Of a DNA stretch of 10,238 bases, positions 1 through 6,721 are shown in pieces. Below the pieces are notes generated by a model that ran no database searches, had not been told where the DNA came from, and worked only from the letters and a program-made list of their open reading frames with translations. The DNA is from Hyphomicrobiales bacterium (GTDB lineage: Bacteria > Pseudomonadota > Alphaproteobacteria > Rhizobiales > Xanthobacteraceae), in contig JAKFYO010000338.1 of the NCBI GenBank assembly GCA_021730825.1, forward strand, positions 1-10,238, in the 5' to 3' direction. How positions within the stretch are numbered: position 1 is the stretch's first letter; each line of letters starts with the position of its first letter. The position numbers and the translations under genes were made by a program.

Positions 1-221
1 TGGGCCGCGGCAAAGGCGGCATGATGGCGGGCTTAAGCAACATGCTCGGCATGGGCGCCCCCGGCGGCAAGATGCCGTCACAAGAAGAAATCCAGAAACT
101 CGCCGAGAAGATGCCGGATGCTTCCAAGCTTCCCGCACAATTTCCCGGCCTTACCAACCTGCCTTCGAAATTTCCCGGTCTTCCGGGACTCGGCGGCATG
201 AACCCACTCAAGAAAAAGTAG
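1..221 (+). CDS. ffh: Signal recognition particle protein Ffh, C-terminal end (partial)
   Basis: Only the last ~72 codons are present. The frame opens at base 3 and ends at TAG 219-221. The visible protein begins GRGKGG followed by a Met-rich stretch ([12 protein letters not shown]), typical of the end of the SRP54 M domain that binds 4.5S RNA and signal peptides. It then has a flexible tail with FPGL, FPGL and LPGL repeats and a basic NPLKKK end, as in alphaproteobacterial Ffh. Ffh is the cytoplasmic GTPase that targets nascent membrane proteins to FtsY and SecYEG. The GTPase domain lies outside the window, so the call rests on the tail composition and on the classic ffh–rpsP–rimM–trmD–rplS order. 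The stop is 19 bp before rpsP, suggesting co-transcription. Confidence 0.85.
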   Translation, partial: GRGKGGMMAGLSNMLGMGAPGGKMPSQEEIQKLAEKMPDASKLPAQFPGLTNLPSKFPGLPGLGGMNPLKKK

Positions 222-240
222 ACCTCGAAAGGAAACTGAA

Positions 241-624
241 ATGGCCGTTGTTATTCGTCTCTCCCGCGCGGGCGCAAAGAAGCGTCCGTTCTACCGTCTC
301 GTTGTTGCCGACTCGCGCTTCCCGCGCGACGGCCGATTCATCGAACGCGTCGGCACGTATGACCCGAAGAAGCCGAAGGATTCTCCGGAGCGCGTGAAGC
401 TCGAGCTCGAGCGCATCAAGCACTGGATCTCGAAGGGCGCGCAGCCGTCGGACCGCATCAAGCGCTTCCTCGATGCTGCCGGCGTCTTGAAGCGTGAAAC
501 GCGCAACAATCCGGAAAAGGCAAAGCCGAAGAAGAAGGCCGAAGAGGCGGCTGCTGCCGCGGCGGCTCCCGCCGCCGCTCCGGCCGCAGAAGCGCCTGCT
601 GCCGACGCGCCGGCCGCGAGCTAA
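241..624 (+). CDS. rpsP: 30S ribosomal protein S16
   Basis: The 127-residue protein starts [19 protein letters not shown], the highly conserved N-terminus of bacterial S16, followed by the [15 protein letters not shown] and GTYDP blocks. S16 is a primary binder of the 16S rRNA 5' domain and is needed for 30S assembly. The S16 core ends near residue 85-90. The remaining ~40 residues are a low-complexity tail: first Lys-rich ([10 protein letters not shown]), then almost only Ala, Pro, Glu and Asp. Such tails are common in alphaproteobacterial S16 and make the protein longer than the ~82 residues of E. coli. The start is supported by an AAAGGA-type ribosome binding site about 7 bases upstream. 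rimM begins 9 bp after the stop. Confidence 0.97.
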   Translation: MAVVIRLSRAGAKKRPFYRLVVADSRFPRDGRFIERVGTYDPKKPKDSPERVKLELERIKHWISKGAQPSDRIKRFLDAAGVLKRETRNNPEKAKPKKKAEEAAAAAAAPAAAPAAEAPAADAPAAS

Positions 625-633
625 CGGGCTTCG

Positions 634-1164
634 ATGGCGGATCGCGTCTGCGTCGCAAAGATCGGCGCCGCGCATGGCTTGCGCGGCGAAGTGCGATTGC
701 AGGTCTTCACCGAAGACCCGGACGCGATCATTGGGCTTGGCGAGCTTACGAGCGAGGACGGCACGAAGAAATTTCGTGTCGCCTCGCTCCGCCCGGCCAA
801 GGGTCATTTCGTTGCGAAGCTGGAAGGCGTGAGCGACCGAAACGCCTCCGAGTTGCTGACAAACATCGAGTTGTTCGTCTCGCGCGAGAAGCTACCGAAG
901 ATCGAAGACGACGAGACGTTTTATCACGCGGACCTGATCGGGCTTCGCGTGGAAGACAAATCCGGAAAATCCTACGGCGTTGTGGTCGCGGTCCGGAATT
1001 ACGGCGCAAGCGATCTCATCGAAGTGGGAGAGCCCTCGAAAACTTCGGGCACTCTCATTCCGTTCATCGACCAGTTCGTGCCGGAAGTGGATATCGAAGC
1101 AGGTCGTGTGATTATCGAGCCCGCGCCGGGATTATTTGACGAGCCGAAGGCGAAAACGAAATGA
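634..1164 (+). CDS. rimM: Ribosome maturation factor RimM
   Basis: The 176-residue protein has the usual RimM length and two-domain layout. The N-terminal beta-barrel opens with the family signature [19 protein letters not shown] (residues 5-23). The C-terminal PRC-barrel domain includes [13 protein letters not shown] (about 96-108) and [13 protein letters not shown] (about 146-158), ending in an acidic/basic tail. RimM binds S19 and helps the 30S head mature before 16S rRNA processing is complete. It lies 9 bp after rpsP, and its stop overlaps the trmD start (ATGA at 1161-1164), so translation is probably coupled. The Shine-Dalgarno is weak, consistent with coupling. The identification is secure from both sequence and operon context. 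Confidence 0.96.
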   Translation: MADRVCVAKIGAAHGLRGEVRLQVFTEDPDAIIGLGELTSEDGTKKFRVASLRPAKGHFVAKLEGVSDRNASELLTNIELFVSREKLPKIEDDETFYHADLIGLRVEDKSGKSYGVVVAVRNYGASDLIEVGEPSKTSGTLIPFIDQFVPEVDIEAGRVIIEPAPGLFDEPKAKTK

Positions 1165-1862
1165 GCTGGCGCGCGTCGGTGCTGACCCTATTTCCGGAAA
1201 TGTTTCCGGGGCCGCTCGGTGTTTCGCTCGCAGGCAAGGCGCTCGCCGGCAATATCTGGTCGCTGGAGGCGCACGACATTCGTGCTTCCGCCACCGACAA
1301 GCATCGCACCGTCGACGACACGCCGTCGGGCGGCGGGCCCGGCATGGTGATGCGCGCGGACATTCTCGCCAGAGCCATCGACGCGGCTTCTCCCAAAGAC
1401 GATCCGCGTCCGCGCATTTTGCTCTCGCCGCGCGGCGCTCCGCTGACGCAGAAGAGAGTACGAGAGCTTTCCGGCGGCCCCGGCGTCGTTCTGGTTTGCG
1501 GCCGCTTCGAAGGCGTGGACGAGCGCATCATCTCGACCCGCAAGCTCGAGGAAATTTCGGTCGGGGATTACGTGCTTTCGGGCGGCGAGATCGGGGCCCT
1601 GGTGATGTTAGACGCCTGCGTTCGTCTGCTCCCCGGTGTCATGGGGCATGAGGCGTCGGGGGCCGACGAAAGCTTCTCGGACGGGCTCCTTGAGTACCCG
1701 CAATTCACCCGCCCGCAGGAGTTCGAAGGGGTATCGATTCCAGAGGTTCTGACCTCCGGAGACCACGCCAAAGTGGCCGCCTGGCGCCGTTCCGAGGCCG
1801 AGAAGTTAACCGCCGCCCGCAGACCTGACCTTTGGCCTCCCAAAGGGGGCAAAAAGGCATGA
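1161..1862 (+). CDS. trmD: tRNA (guanine-N1-)-methyltransferase TrmD
   Basis: The 233-residue protein is slightly shorter than E. coli TrmD (255). TrmD methylates N1 of G37 in tRNAs for Leu, Pro and Arg using S-adenosylmethionine, which prevents +1 frameshifting. The sequence shows the N-terminal [13 protein letters not shown] motif, the [19 protein letters not shown] block (46-64), the trefoil-knot AdoMet site with LLSPRG (87-92) and [12 protein letters not shown] (112-123), and GDYVLSGGE (135-143). The SFSDG motif follows (171-175), whose Asp174 corresponds to the catalytic Asp169 of the E. coli enzyme. The C-terminal domain ends in a basic tail. The start codon overlaps the rimM stop. An 89-bp gap with possible hairpins follows before rplS. 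Confidence 0.97.
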   Translation: MSWRASVLTLFPEMFPGPLGVSLAGKALAGNIWSLEAHDIRASATDKHRTVDDTPSGGGPGMVMRADILARAIDAASPKDDPRPRILLSPRGAPLTQKRVRELSGGPGVVLVCGRFEGVDERIISTRKLEEISVGDYVLSGGEIGALVMLDACVRLLPGVMGHEASGADESFSDGLLEYPQFTRPQEFEGVSIPEVLTSGDHAKVAAWRRSEAEKLTAARRPDLWPPKGGKKA

Positions 1863-1865
1863 CAA

Positions 1866-1943
1866 GGCCGGATTCTTCCCCTATAGACCCGGCCCATCCC
1901 GTTATGGAATTCACTTCCCAGCGCCGGATTTAGCGGCGCGGAG
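1866..1943 (+). promoter_or_regulatory. Candidate structured leader before rplS
   Basis: The 89 bp between trmD and rplS is the longest gap in this operon. It contains a potential 6-bp stem GGCCGG/CCGGCC (1866-1871 with 1889-1894, long loop). A cleaner hairpin follows: GCGCCG (1921-1926), 7-nt loop, CGGCGC (1934-1939). The second hairpin directly abuts the GGAG Shine-Dalgarno (1940-1943), which sits 8 bases before the rplS ATG. A stem touching the ribosome binding site could modulate L19 translation, and ribosomal-protein leaders are a known regulatory class. No conserved L19-binding motif was recognised, so this may be only local structure in GC-rich DNA. Confidence 0.3.
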
Positions 1944-1951
1944 CTACTGTT

Positions 1952-2440
1952 ATGAACATCATCCAGACCATCGAAAAAGAAGAAATCGCCCGCGTCACCG
2001 GCGGCAAGCCGATGCCGAAGTTTCACCCCGGCGACACCCTGATCGTGAACGTCCGCATCAAGGAAGGCGAGCGCTCGCGCGTACAGGCCTATGAAGGTGT
2101 GTGCATCGCGCGGTCCGGCGGCGGCCTCCAGGAGAGCTTCACTGTTCGCAAGATTTCCTATGGCGAAGGCGTCGAGCGCGTATTCCCGCTCTACTCGCCG
2201 AACATCGACTCGATCGAAGTCGTGCGCCGCGGCAAGGTCCGCCGCGCGAAGCTCTATTATCTGCGCGATCTCGAAGGCAAGCGCGCCCGCATCGTCGAGC
2301 GTCAAGACGCGGCAGCCGCTGCGATGGACGCCGAGGCCGCGGCCATCAAGGCAGCCGCGCCGAAAGCCGAGAAGGTCAAGAAGGAAAAGCCAAAGGCCAA
2401 CGCGGCAACGCGCGCTGCCAAGGGCGGCGGCAAGAAGTAA
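1952..2440 (+). CDS. rplS: 50S ribosomal protein L19
   Basis: The 162-residue protein begins with the L19 fold: [22 protein letters not shown] (about 24-45), the [13 protein letters not shown] block, [15 protein letters not shown] (about 69-83) and a basic [23 protein letters not shown] segment near 92-114. L19 sits at the 30S-50S interface. The core ends near residue 117. The remaining ~45 residues are an Ala/Lys/Glu tail ([22 protein letters not shown] and on to GGGKK), which makes this protein longer than the ~115 residues typical of E. coli. S16 in the same operon has a comparable tail. The start has a GGAG ribosome binding site 8 bases upstream. A strong intrinsic terminator lies 24 bp after the stop and closes the operon. 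Confidence 0.97.
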   Translation: MNIIQTIEKEEIARVTGGKPMPKFHPGDTLIVNVRIKEGERSRVQAYEGVCIARSGGGLQESFTVRKISYGEGVERVFPLYSPNIDSIEVVRRGKVRRAKLYYLRDLEGKRARIVERQDAAAAAMDAEAAAIKAAAPKAEKVKKEKPKANAATRAAKGGGKK

Positions 2441-2463
2441 TCTTCTCCTCACGAAGAATTCAG

Positions 2464-2495
2464 AAAGGCCGGCGCATTCCCGCCGGCCTTTTTAT
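2464..2495 (+). terminator. Intrinsic terminator of the ffh–rplS operon
   Basis: A perfect 11-bp stem AAAGGCCGGCG (2464-2474) / CGCCGGCCTTT (2481-2491) encloses a 6-nt loop, with a T-run continuing to 2493. It is 24 bp after the rplS stop. Confidence 0.92.
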
Positions 2496-2546
2496 TTATG
2501 GAGTTCGACACGCAACCGAATGGTGCCGCGGGAGTTTTCATTAACG

Positions 2547-2930
2547 ATGTGCATTTTTCACCAAGCGAAACGCTTTCTTGCCGTCGCGCTTTTTGCGGTG
2601 GCGTTTGCGATTCCGGCGGCAGCCGAAAGCATCAATGTCGAAGTGCAATCTTCGAGCGTGGAGCGCGACAAGACGACCAACGATGTTGTCGTCACCATCG
2701 AGCTTACACCTGATGGCAAGACCGCCTTCGAGAACTTCACCCAGCGCAACGTCGGCCGCAGCATCGAAGTCCGCGTCGGTGCAACCGTGCTTCTGAAGGC
2801 GCGGCTGGTCGAGAAAATCTCCGGTGGCATCATTCGCGCGAGCACGAAGTTCAACGAAGAAGAAGGCCGTAATGTCTCGGCCCAGCTCAAGCGCGGCACC
2901 ATGATCACGCTCGAAGACAAGCTCGACTAA
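2547..2930 (+). CDS. Exported stand-alone SecD P1-head-like domain protein
   Basis: The 127-residue protein has an N-terminal signal peptide: HQAKRF, a hydrophobic core LAVALFAVAFAI and an AAA cleavage site near residue 26. The mature part reads like the periplasmic P1 head subdomain of SecD: VVVTIELTPDGKTAFENFT (48-65), QRNVGRSIEVRVGATVL (66-82), a Gly-Gly turn, an FNEEEGRNVSAQLKRG segment (102-117), then the end. In SecD the same order occurs (result-type strand, Asn-Val-Gly-Lys/Arg, Gly-rich turn, EEA..LA..LR.GAL), but inside a large membrane protein. Here no transmembrane domain follows, so it cannot act as a translocase motor. Its role is unknown, possibly periplasmic. ATG 2547 was chosen because it directly precedes the signal peptide. 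ATG 2520 would add nine residues. The metallophosphoesterase follows after 6 bp. Confidence 0.75.
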   Translation: MCIFHQAKRFLAVALFAVAFAIPAAAESINVEVQSSSVERDKTTNDVVVTIELTPDGKTAFENFTQRNVGRSIEVRVGATVLLKARLVEKISGGIIRASTKFNEEEGRNVSAQLKRGTMITLEDKLD

Positions 2931-2936
2931 TCCTCC

Positions 2937-3809
2937 ATGATTTCGCGGCGTGCTTTTCTTCGCCTTTTCGGCGGGGCTTTCGCGGCTGGTGCGGGTGCGC
3001 TCGCGTATTCACTCATCGAACCTCGTTATCGGCTTGCCGCGACAAGCTATCGCTTCAGGCCGCCGGGCTTTCCGAAACTCGACAAGCCGTTGCGGATCGC
3101 GGCGCTCGCGGACCTTCACGCTTGCGACCCGTGGATGCCGATAGCGCGTATCGAAGAGATCGTGCGAACGACGAATGCGCTAGAGCCTGATCTCGTCGTG
3201 CTGCTCGGCGACTACGTCTCCGGTATTCACAGGTTCGGGACACGGCCGGTCGCGATCGGCGACTGGACTGCCGTGCTGGCAAAACTCGAAGCGCCGCTTG
3301 GCGCATACGCCGTGCTCGGCAATCACGACTGGTGGGAGAACCCGGAAGGCGTGCGGCGCGGGCTAGAGAGCAACGGCATCCCCGTGCTCGAAAACCAAGC
3401 GCGCAAATTGAAAACAGCAAACGGAACGGAATTCTGGCTCGCGGGTCTCGGCGATCAGCTCGCGCACGGCAATGCGCGCACGGGCTATCGCGGCGTACAC
3501 GATCTGCCGAAGACTATGCGTGCGGTCACCGGCGACGCGCCGGTCGTTCTGCTCGCGCACGAGCCGGATATTTTTCCGCAGGTGCCTGCGCGCGTGTCGC
3601 TCACACTATGCGGACACACGCACGGCGGGCAGGTTCGGGTTCCCGGCATTGGACCGCTGCTCGTACCTTCGCGCTACGGCCGCCGGTATGCCTATGGCCA
3701 TATCGTCGAGGAGAACCGGCATCTCGTCGTTTCCGGCGGGCTCGGCTGCACTTTTCTTCCAATCCGTTTCGCGATGCCGCCGGAGATCGTTTTGCTCGAA
3801 TTGGGGTAA
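2937..3809 (+). CDS. Tat-exported calcineurin-like metallophosphoesterase (YaeI/YkuE type)
   Basis: The 290-residue protein shows the full dinuclear metal-site set of the calcineurin-like phosphoesterase superfamily: D59-x-H61 in ALADLHA, GDY (91-93), GNHD (128-131), H208 in LAHEPD and GHTHGGQ (226-232). The N-terminus carries SRRAFLRLF followed by a Gly/Ala-rich hydrophobic stretch, a good twin-arginine signal, so the folded enzyme is likely exported or anchored on the periplasmic side. Relatives of the YaeI/YkuE type hydrolyse phosphodiester or pyrophosphate bonds, some in lipid A precursors, but the substrate here cannot be read from sequence. The start is 6 bp after the SecD-like gene with no terminator between, so the two are probably co-transcribed. 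The adjoining genes do not indicate a pathway. Confidence 0.9.
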   Translation: MISRRAFLRLFGGAFAAGAGALAYSLIEPRYRLAATSYRFRPPGFPKLDKPLRIAALADLHACDPWMPIARIEEIVRTTNALEPDLVVLLGDYVSGIHRFGTRPVAIGDWTAVLAKLEAPLGAYAVLGNHDWWENPEGVRRGLESNGIPVLENQARKLKTANGTEFWLAGLGDQLAHGNARTGYRGVHDLPKTMRAVTGDAPVVLLAHEPDIFPQVPARVSLTLCGHTHGGQVRVPGIGPLLVPSRYGRRYAYGHIVEENRHLVVSGGLGCTFLPIRFAMPPEIVLLELG

Positions 3810-3835
3810 TTGCCGCGAGGGTAGAGCAGGTCTAT

Positions 3836-3985
3836 ATGAGCCTTATGCCTAAGACCCCGACCACGGAACTCATTGGAAACGCAGGTGCTGCGCGCCCGCT
3901 GACCTTTGTCGTGCTGCGCGACCACTCGCGCCTGCCGTCGCGCTTCTTCGGCCGGCTGACCGCCTCGGTGCAGGCGGCGCTTTAA
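3836..3985 (+). CDS. Small basic hypothetical protein (49 aa)
   Basis: A short ORF begins at ATG 3836 with GAGCAGG a few bases upstream, and an alternative ATG lies at 3845. It encodes a 49-residue protein with an Arg-rich second half: LRDHSRLPSRFFGRLTASVQ. No domain was recognised. Support for it being real comes from codon use. From about codon 18 to the end nearly every third base is G or C, as in the neighbouring genes, while the first third is less biased. It sits between the metallophosphoesterase (26 bp) and leuC (80 bp). If it is not a gene, the 256-bp gap before leuC holds only weak hairpins and a short direct repeat. Confidence 0.5.
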   Translation: MSLMPKTPTTELIGNAGAARPLTFVVLRDHSRLPSRFFGRLTASVQAAL

Positions 3986-4003
3986 GCGAGCGTTCGCGCT
4001 TTT
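3984..4003 (+). terminator. Weak hairpin before leuC, possible terminator
   Basis: AGCG-TTCG-CGCT (3989-4000) forms a short stem with a UUCG loop, followed by four T counting the base that ends the stem. It overlaps the stop of the small ORF. The stem is short and the T-run minimal, so termination is uncertain. Confidence 0.25.
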
Positions 4004-4033
4004 GCGCGTAATCTTCACTCGCCTCCATCAGAA

Positions 4034-4058
4034 TTAGCCAAAGAATTTAGCCAAGAGC
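4034..4058 (+). repeat. Short imperfect tandem repeat at the leuC ribosome binding site
   Basis: TTAGCCAAAGAA is followed directly by TTTAGCCAAGAG, two near-copies of about 12 bases. The second copy supplies the AAGAG that appears to serve as the leuC Shine-Dalgarno, about 8 bases before ATG 4066. A small slippage duplication is the simplest explanation. Confidence 0.5.
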
Positions 4059-4065
4059 CACCGTT

Positions 4066-5475
4066 ATGAAACCGCGCACTCTCTACGACAAAATCTGGGA
4101 CGATCATCTGGTCGATCAGCAACCGGACGGCACCTGCCTGCTCTATATCGACCGCCACCTCGTGCATGAGGTGACGAGCCCGCAGGCCTTCGAGGGCCTG
4201 CGCATGGCGGGCCGCAAAGTGCGCGCGCCGGAAAAGACGCTCGCGGTGGTCGACCACAACATCCAGACCACCGACCGCTCCAAAGGTATTGCCGATCGGG
4301 AATCGCGCACGCAGGTCGAGGCACTTGCGAACAACGCGAAAGAATTCGGCATCGATTATTTCGACGAGCATGACCGCCGTCAGGGCATCGTGCATATCAT
4401 CGGACCGGAGCAGGGCTTCACGCTGCCGGGCACGACCATCGTCTGCGGCGACAGCCACACCTCGACGCATGGCGCATTCGGTGCGCTGGCGCACGGCATC
4501 GGAACGTCCGAGGTTGAGCATGTGCTTGCGACCCAGACGCTGATCCAGAAAAAAGCGAAGAACATGCGCGTGACGGTGGACGGCAAATTGCCCGAAGGTG
4601 TCGGCGCGAAAGATATTATCTTGGCCATTATTGGCGAGATCGGTACCGCCGGCGGAACAGGGAGCGTCATCGAGTTCGCTGGCGACTCGATGCGCGCACT
4701 TTCGATGGAAGGCCGCATGACCGTCTGCAACATGACGATCGAAGGCGGCGCCCGCGCGGGCCTGATCGCGCCCGACGCGAAGGCTTACGAATATCTCAAG
4801 GGCCGTCCGCGCTCGCCGAAGAACGGCGACTGGGATGCCGCGATGCGTTACTGGGAAACGCTCTACTCCGACGACGGCGCGCATTTCGACCGCGAAGTGA
4901 AGCTGGATGGCGCAGCGTTGCCGCCGATCGTCTCCTGGGGCACGAGCCCGGAAGACGTTGTTTCCATCGGCGGCGTCGTGCCGGATCCGGCGAAGTTGTC
5001 TGACGAGAACCAGCGCTTAGCCAAGCAGCGCGCGCTCGATTACATGGGCCTGAAAGCCGGGACGAAAATCACCGACATCAAGCTCGACAAAATCTTCATC
5101 GGCTCCTGCACCAATGGCCGTATCGAGGATCTTCGCGTGGTCGCAAAGATGGTCGATGGCAAGAAGGTTCATGACGCAATCAGCGCGATGATCGTGCCGG
5201 GCTCGGGTCTTGTGAAAGCGCAGGCCGAGCAGGAAGGCCTCGACAAGATTTTCCTGGCGGCCGGTTTCGAATGGCGCGAGCCGGGATGTTCGATGTGCTT
5301 GGCCATGAACCCGGACAAACTGAAGCCCGAAGAGCGTTGCGCATCGACTTCGAACCGCAACTTCGAAGGCCGTCAGGGCTACAAGGGCCGGACGCACTTG
5401 GTTTCGCCGGCGATGGCGGCAGCCGCAGCAATCGCCGGTCACTTCGTCGATGTACGCCAGTGGCCGAAGCACTAA
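4066..5475 (+). CDS. leuC: 3-isopropylmalate dehydratase large subunit
   Basis: The 469-residue protein matches the length of bacterial LeuC (466 in E. coli). With LeuD it forms isopropylmalate isomerase, which converts 2- to 3-isopropylmalate in leucine synthesis. It begins with the typical [12 protein letters not shown]. It carries [21 protein letters not shown] (126-146) and the three cluster-binding cysteines: C348 in IGSCTNGR, and C408 and C411 in GCSMCLAMN. These hold a [4Fe-4S] cluster as in aconitases. The RNFEGRQG block (431-438) and [16 protein letters not shown] end are also present, so the enzyme looks intact. A strong terminator follows, and leuD lies 2.9 kb away, so leuC is probably transcribed separately. 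No leucine-rich leader peptide was found upstream. Confidence 0.98.
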   Translation: MKPRTLYDKIWDDHLVDQQPDGTCLLYIDRHLVHEVTSPQAFEGLRMAGRKVRAPEKTLAVVDHNIQTTDRSKGIADRESRTQVEALANNAKEFGIDYFDEHDRRQGIVHIIGPEQGFTLPGTTIVCGDSHTSTHGAFGALAHGIGTSEVEHVLATQTLIQKKAKNMRVTVDGKLPEGVGAKDIILAIIGEIGTAGGTGSVIEFAGDSMRALSMEGRMTVCNMTIEGGARAGLIAPDAKAYEYLKGRPRSPKNGDWDAAMRYWETLYSDDGAHFDREVKLDGAALPPIVSWGTSPEDVVSIGGVVPDPAKLSDENQRLAKQRALDYMGLKAGTKITDIKLDKIFIGSCTNGRIEDLRVVAKMVDGKKVHDAISAMIVPGSGLVKAQAEQEGLDKIFLAAGFEWREPGCSMCLAMNPDKLKPEERCASTSNRNFEGRQGYKGRTHLVSPAMAAAAAIAGHFVDVRQWPKH

Positions 5476-5500
5476 GCGAAAACAAAATCAGAAAACGAAG

Positions 5501-5529
5501 CGGGCGCTTTTTTAAAAGCGCCCGTTTTT
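5501..5529 (+). terminator. leuC terminator, probably bidirectional
   Basis: Inverted arms CGGGCGCTTTT (5501-5511) and AAAAGCGCCCG (5514-5524) form the stem, followed by TTTTT on the plus strand. The same hairpin lies just after the stop of the minus-strand gene ending at 5533. Its minus-strand T-tract is broken (CTTCGTTTT), so it favours leuC. Confidence 0.88.
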
Positions 5530-5532
5530 ATT

Positions 5533-5874
5533 TCAGTACCAGCCGTAGCGATATGGCCAGTGATGCCAGTAGTGCGCGCGGTAGCGGTCATTGAGCGAGC
5601 GCCAGTAAAACCTGCGCTGCTCGTAATAATAATGCGGCCGGTCGGCGAAATAGCGCGACGGATAATAAAGCGGCGGTCTTGTCACGAACATAAGCTGCTT
5701 TGCGCTCGTACAGGCACGGCGTGAAGACCAGCGGTAGTGATGACAAACCGCGCGCACTTGCGCCGGATGGAACTCGACGGCGGGAGCTGTAAAGCGCAGA
5801 GGCGTTGCGTGTGACGGCACGATGATTGCGAGAAACGGCAGCAACGCGAGCGCAAGATAGCGAAACGGTTTCAT
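5533..5874 (-). CDS. Small exported Tyr/Arg-rich protein with CHHxRWSSRxxC motif
   Basis: The predicted 113-residue protein starts at ATG 5874 (MKPFRYLALALLPFLAIIV). A frame extension to TTG 5904 was rejected because it precedes the signal peptide and lacks a good ribosome site. The signal peptide probably ends SHA|TP at residue 23. A short TAPAVE segment follows, then C44-HHYRWSSRRA-C55. The second half is rich in Tyr, Arg, His, Trp and Pro (HYYYEQRRFYWR, YWHHWPYRYGWY). No enzyme domain is visible. The ATP...APAVE...CHH-RWSSR pattern is shared with the other two minus-strand genes to the right, so this looks like a diverged paralogue. Location is likely periplasmic or envelope. Metal binding by the Cys/His patch is inference. 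Confidence 0.7.
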   Translation of the reverse strand: MKPFRYLALALLPFLAIIVPSHATPLRFTAPAVEFHPAQVRAVCHHYRWSSRRACTSAKQLMFVTRPPLYYPSRYFADRPHYYYEQRRFYWRSLNDRYRAHYWHHWPYRYGWY

Positions 5875-5907
5875 GTCTCGTTGATAGAGGCTCAGACGTT
5901 TCAATGC

Positions 5908-5943
5908 AAAACGGGCACCCGTTATTTTGGGTGCCCGTTTTTT
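5908..5943 (-). terminator. Terminator between two exported-protein genes
   Basis: A 13-bp perfect stem AAAACGGGCACCC (5908-5920) / GGGTGCCCGTTTT (5929-5941) has an 8-nt loop. It lies 17 bp beyond the stop of the gene read leftwards from 6554 and so ends that transcript. T-runs exist on both sides, making it bidirectional in principle. The Shine-Dalgarno and start of the next minus-strand gene follow. Confidence 0.85.
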
Positions 5944-5960
5944 GTGTCTTATTTTGTTCT

Positions 5961-6554
5961 TCAGAACCGCGAGTAGATCGGCTCGAACTGCGGTTTCTGC
6001 GGAGCGTAATACTGCTGCACCGGCTGATACTGCGGCTGCGCCACGTAGTTGTAGGGCTGCGCATATTGCTGCTGCACGTAAGGCTTTGCGTAGGTGTATT
6101 GCGGCTGCACGTACTGCTGCTGCGTGTAGTAATAGGTCGTCACCGCATAGGCATAAGGCTGCGCGTAAGTCTGCTGCGGTTGCGCGACGTAAGAATACTG
6201 CGGCTGTGCGTAGCTATACTGCGGCTGCGCGTAATTGTAGCGCGGTGCGTAGGCATAACGGCGCTGATAGTTGTAGCGATGTCCGGCGTACTGATAGCGC
6301 GCGGAGTAATTGTAGCGCTGCGCGTAGTGGAAGCGGTGCGCGTGATGATGGTGGCGATGCGCGTGGTGGTGATGGCGATGCACGTGCCGCTTGTGATCCA
6401 TCAGATGGCAGTGCTGTCCGTGGCAGTTCACATCAGCAACATTCTTCTCGACTGAAGGTGCGGCGAGGCCGGTAACGCGTGCGGCGGCGGGCGTTGCATA
6501 CGCCGTGAAGCCGATTGCGCTTGCAGCAACCAGCGCAAGCATGAATTTTTTCAT
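5961..6554 (-). CDS. Exported His-cluster and Tyr/Gln-repeat protein
   Basis: The 197-residue protein starts at ATG 6554 with AGGGA upstream. Residues 1-20 form a signal peptide (KKFMLALVAASAIGF), with AYA|TP as the likely cleavage site. After an APSVE segment comes C44-HGQH-C49. A His cluster follows, with 17 His between residues 45 and 76, including HRHHHHAHRHHHHAHR (59-74). Residues 77-197 are low complexity, roughly a quarter Tyr and nearly as much Gln, with Ala and Pro, built from units such as YAQPQYSY and YVAQPQ. The protein ends in Phe. It is related to its two neighbours at the N-terminus only. The function is unknown. Composition suggests metal binding by the His block and a sticky or self-associating tail, but both are inference. 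Confidence 0.8.
   Translation of the reverse strand: MKKFMLALVAASAIGFTAYATPAAARVTGLAAPSVEKNVADVNCHGQHCHLMDHKRHVHRHHHHAHRHHHHAHRFHYAQRYNYSARYQYAGHRYNYQRRYAYAPRYNYAQPQYSYAQPQYSYVAQPQQTYAQPYAYAVTTYYYTQQQYVQPQYTYAKPYVQQQYAQPYNYVAQPQYQPVQQYYAPQKPQFEPIYSRF
5989..6260 (-). repeat. Tyr/Gln/Pro coding repeats
   Basis: Degenerate short units, seen on the plus strand as TACTGCGGCTGCGC-like blocks near 6028, 6099, 6196 and 6220, encode YAQPQYSY and YVAQPQ-type units in the exported protein. The clearest copies are adjacent at about 6193-6235. The units vary in third bases, so the array is old rather than freshly duplicated. Confidence 0.65.
6330..6380 (-). repeat. His-codon repeat block
   Basis: Two copies of an HHHHAHR-coding unit lie side by side (residues 61-67 and 68-74 of the exported protein). 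They use mixed CAC and CAT codons, so selection on protein composition seems likelier than a recent DNA slip. Confidence 0.6.
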
Positions 6555-6659
6555 TGTTGATCGCTTTCCCTGTTAACCAGTTGTTGCGCCCAGTATTTCT
6601 GCTGTGGCGCGCAGGCGAAAGCGAAAGCTGCGGAGATGGTAAAACGGGCGCCCTTAACC

Positions 6660-6679
6660 AAGCCGGGTAAACCCGACTT
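6660..6679. repeat. Palindrome 1 of a pair, core GGGTAAACCC
   Basis: AAG-C-CGGG (6660-6667), loop TAAA, CCCG-A-CTT (6672-6679) form a 7-bp stem with one C·A mismatch. It shares the CGGGTAAACCCG core with the second palindrome. Confidence 0.65.
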
Positions 6680-6693
6680 AGTAATTTTACATT

Positions 6694-6721
6694 GCCGATC
6701 TCGGGTAAACCCGAGATCGGC
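6694..6721. repeat. Palindrome 2 of a pair, perfect 12-bp stem
   Basis: GCCGATCTCGGG (6694-6705) and CCCGAGATCGGC (6710-6721) are perfect inverted arms around a TAAA loop. The 28-bp element is far more stable than needed for a terminator loop. It looks like a copy of the short palindromic intergenic repeats common in Hyphomicrobiales genomes. That family assignment is from memory of the pattern and was not checked. Confidence 0.75.

Noticed and set aside
241..624. S16 Ala/Pro tail as a fusion or frameshift
   Set aside because: The frame is continuous, and such tails are ordinary in alphaproteobacterial S16.
1568..2452. 294-codon minus-strand frame across trmD and rplS
   Set aside because: It covers two well-identified genes on the other strand and shows no family motifs.
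4015..4884. 289-codon minus-strand frame across leuC
   Set aside because: It is antisense to conserved LeuC sequence, and the composition is an Arg/His/Ala-rich shadow.
5875..5904. Upstream TTG start for the Tyr/Arg-rich protein
   Set aside because: It would put ten residues before a normal signal peptide. The internal ATG at 5874 gives a standard N-terminus.
5826..6455. 209-codon plus-strand frame rich in Val, Leu and Arg opposite the His/Tyr protein
   Set aside because: The repetitive composition is a by-product of His and Tyr codons on the minus strand. The minus frame has a signal peptide, a ribosome site and a terminator.
6660..6721. CRISPR-like repeat pair
   Set aside because: There are only two copies, palindromic and unequal in arm length, with no spacer regularity and no cas genes nearby.
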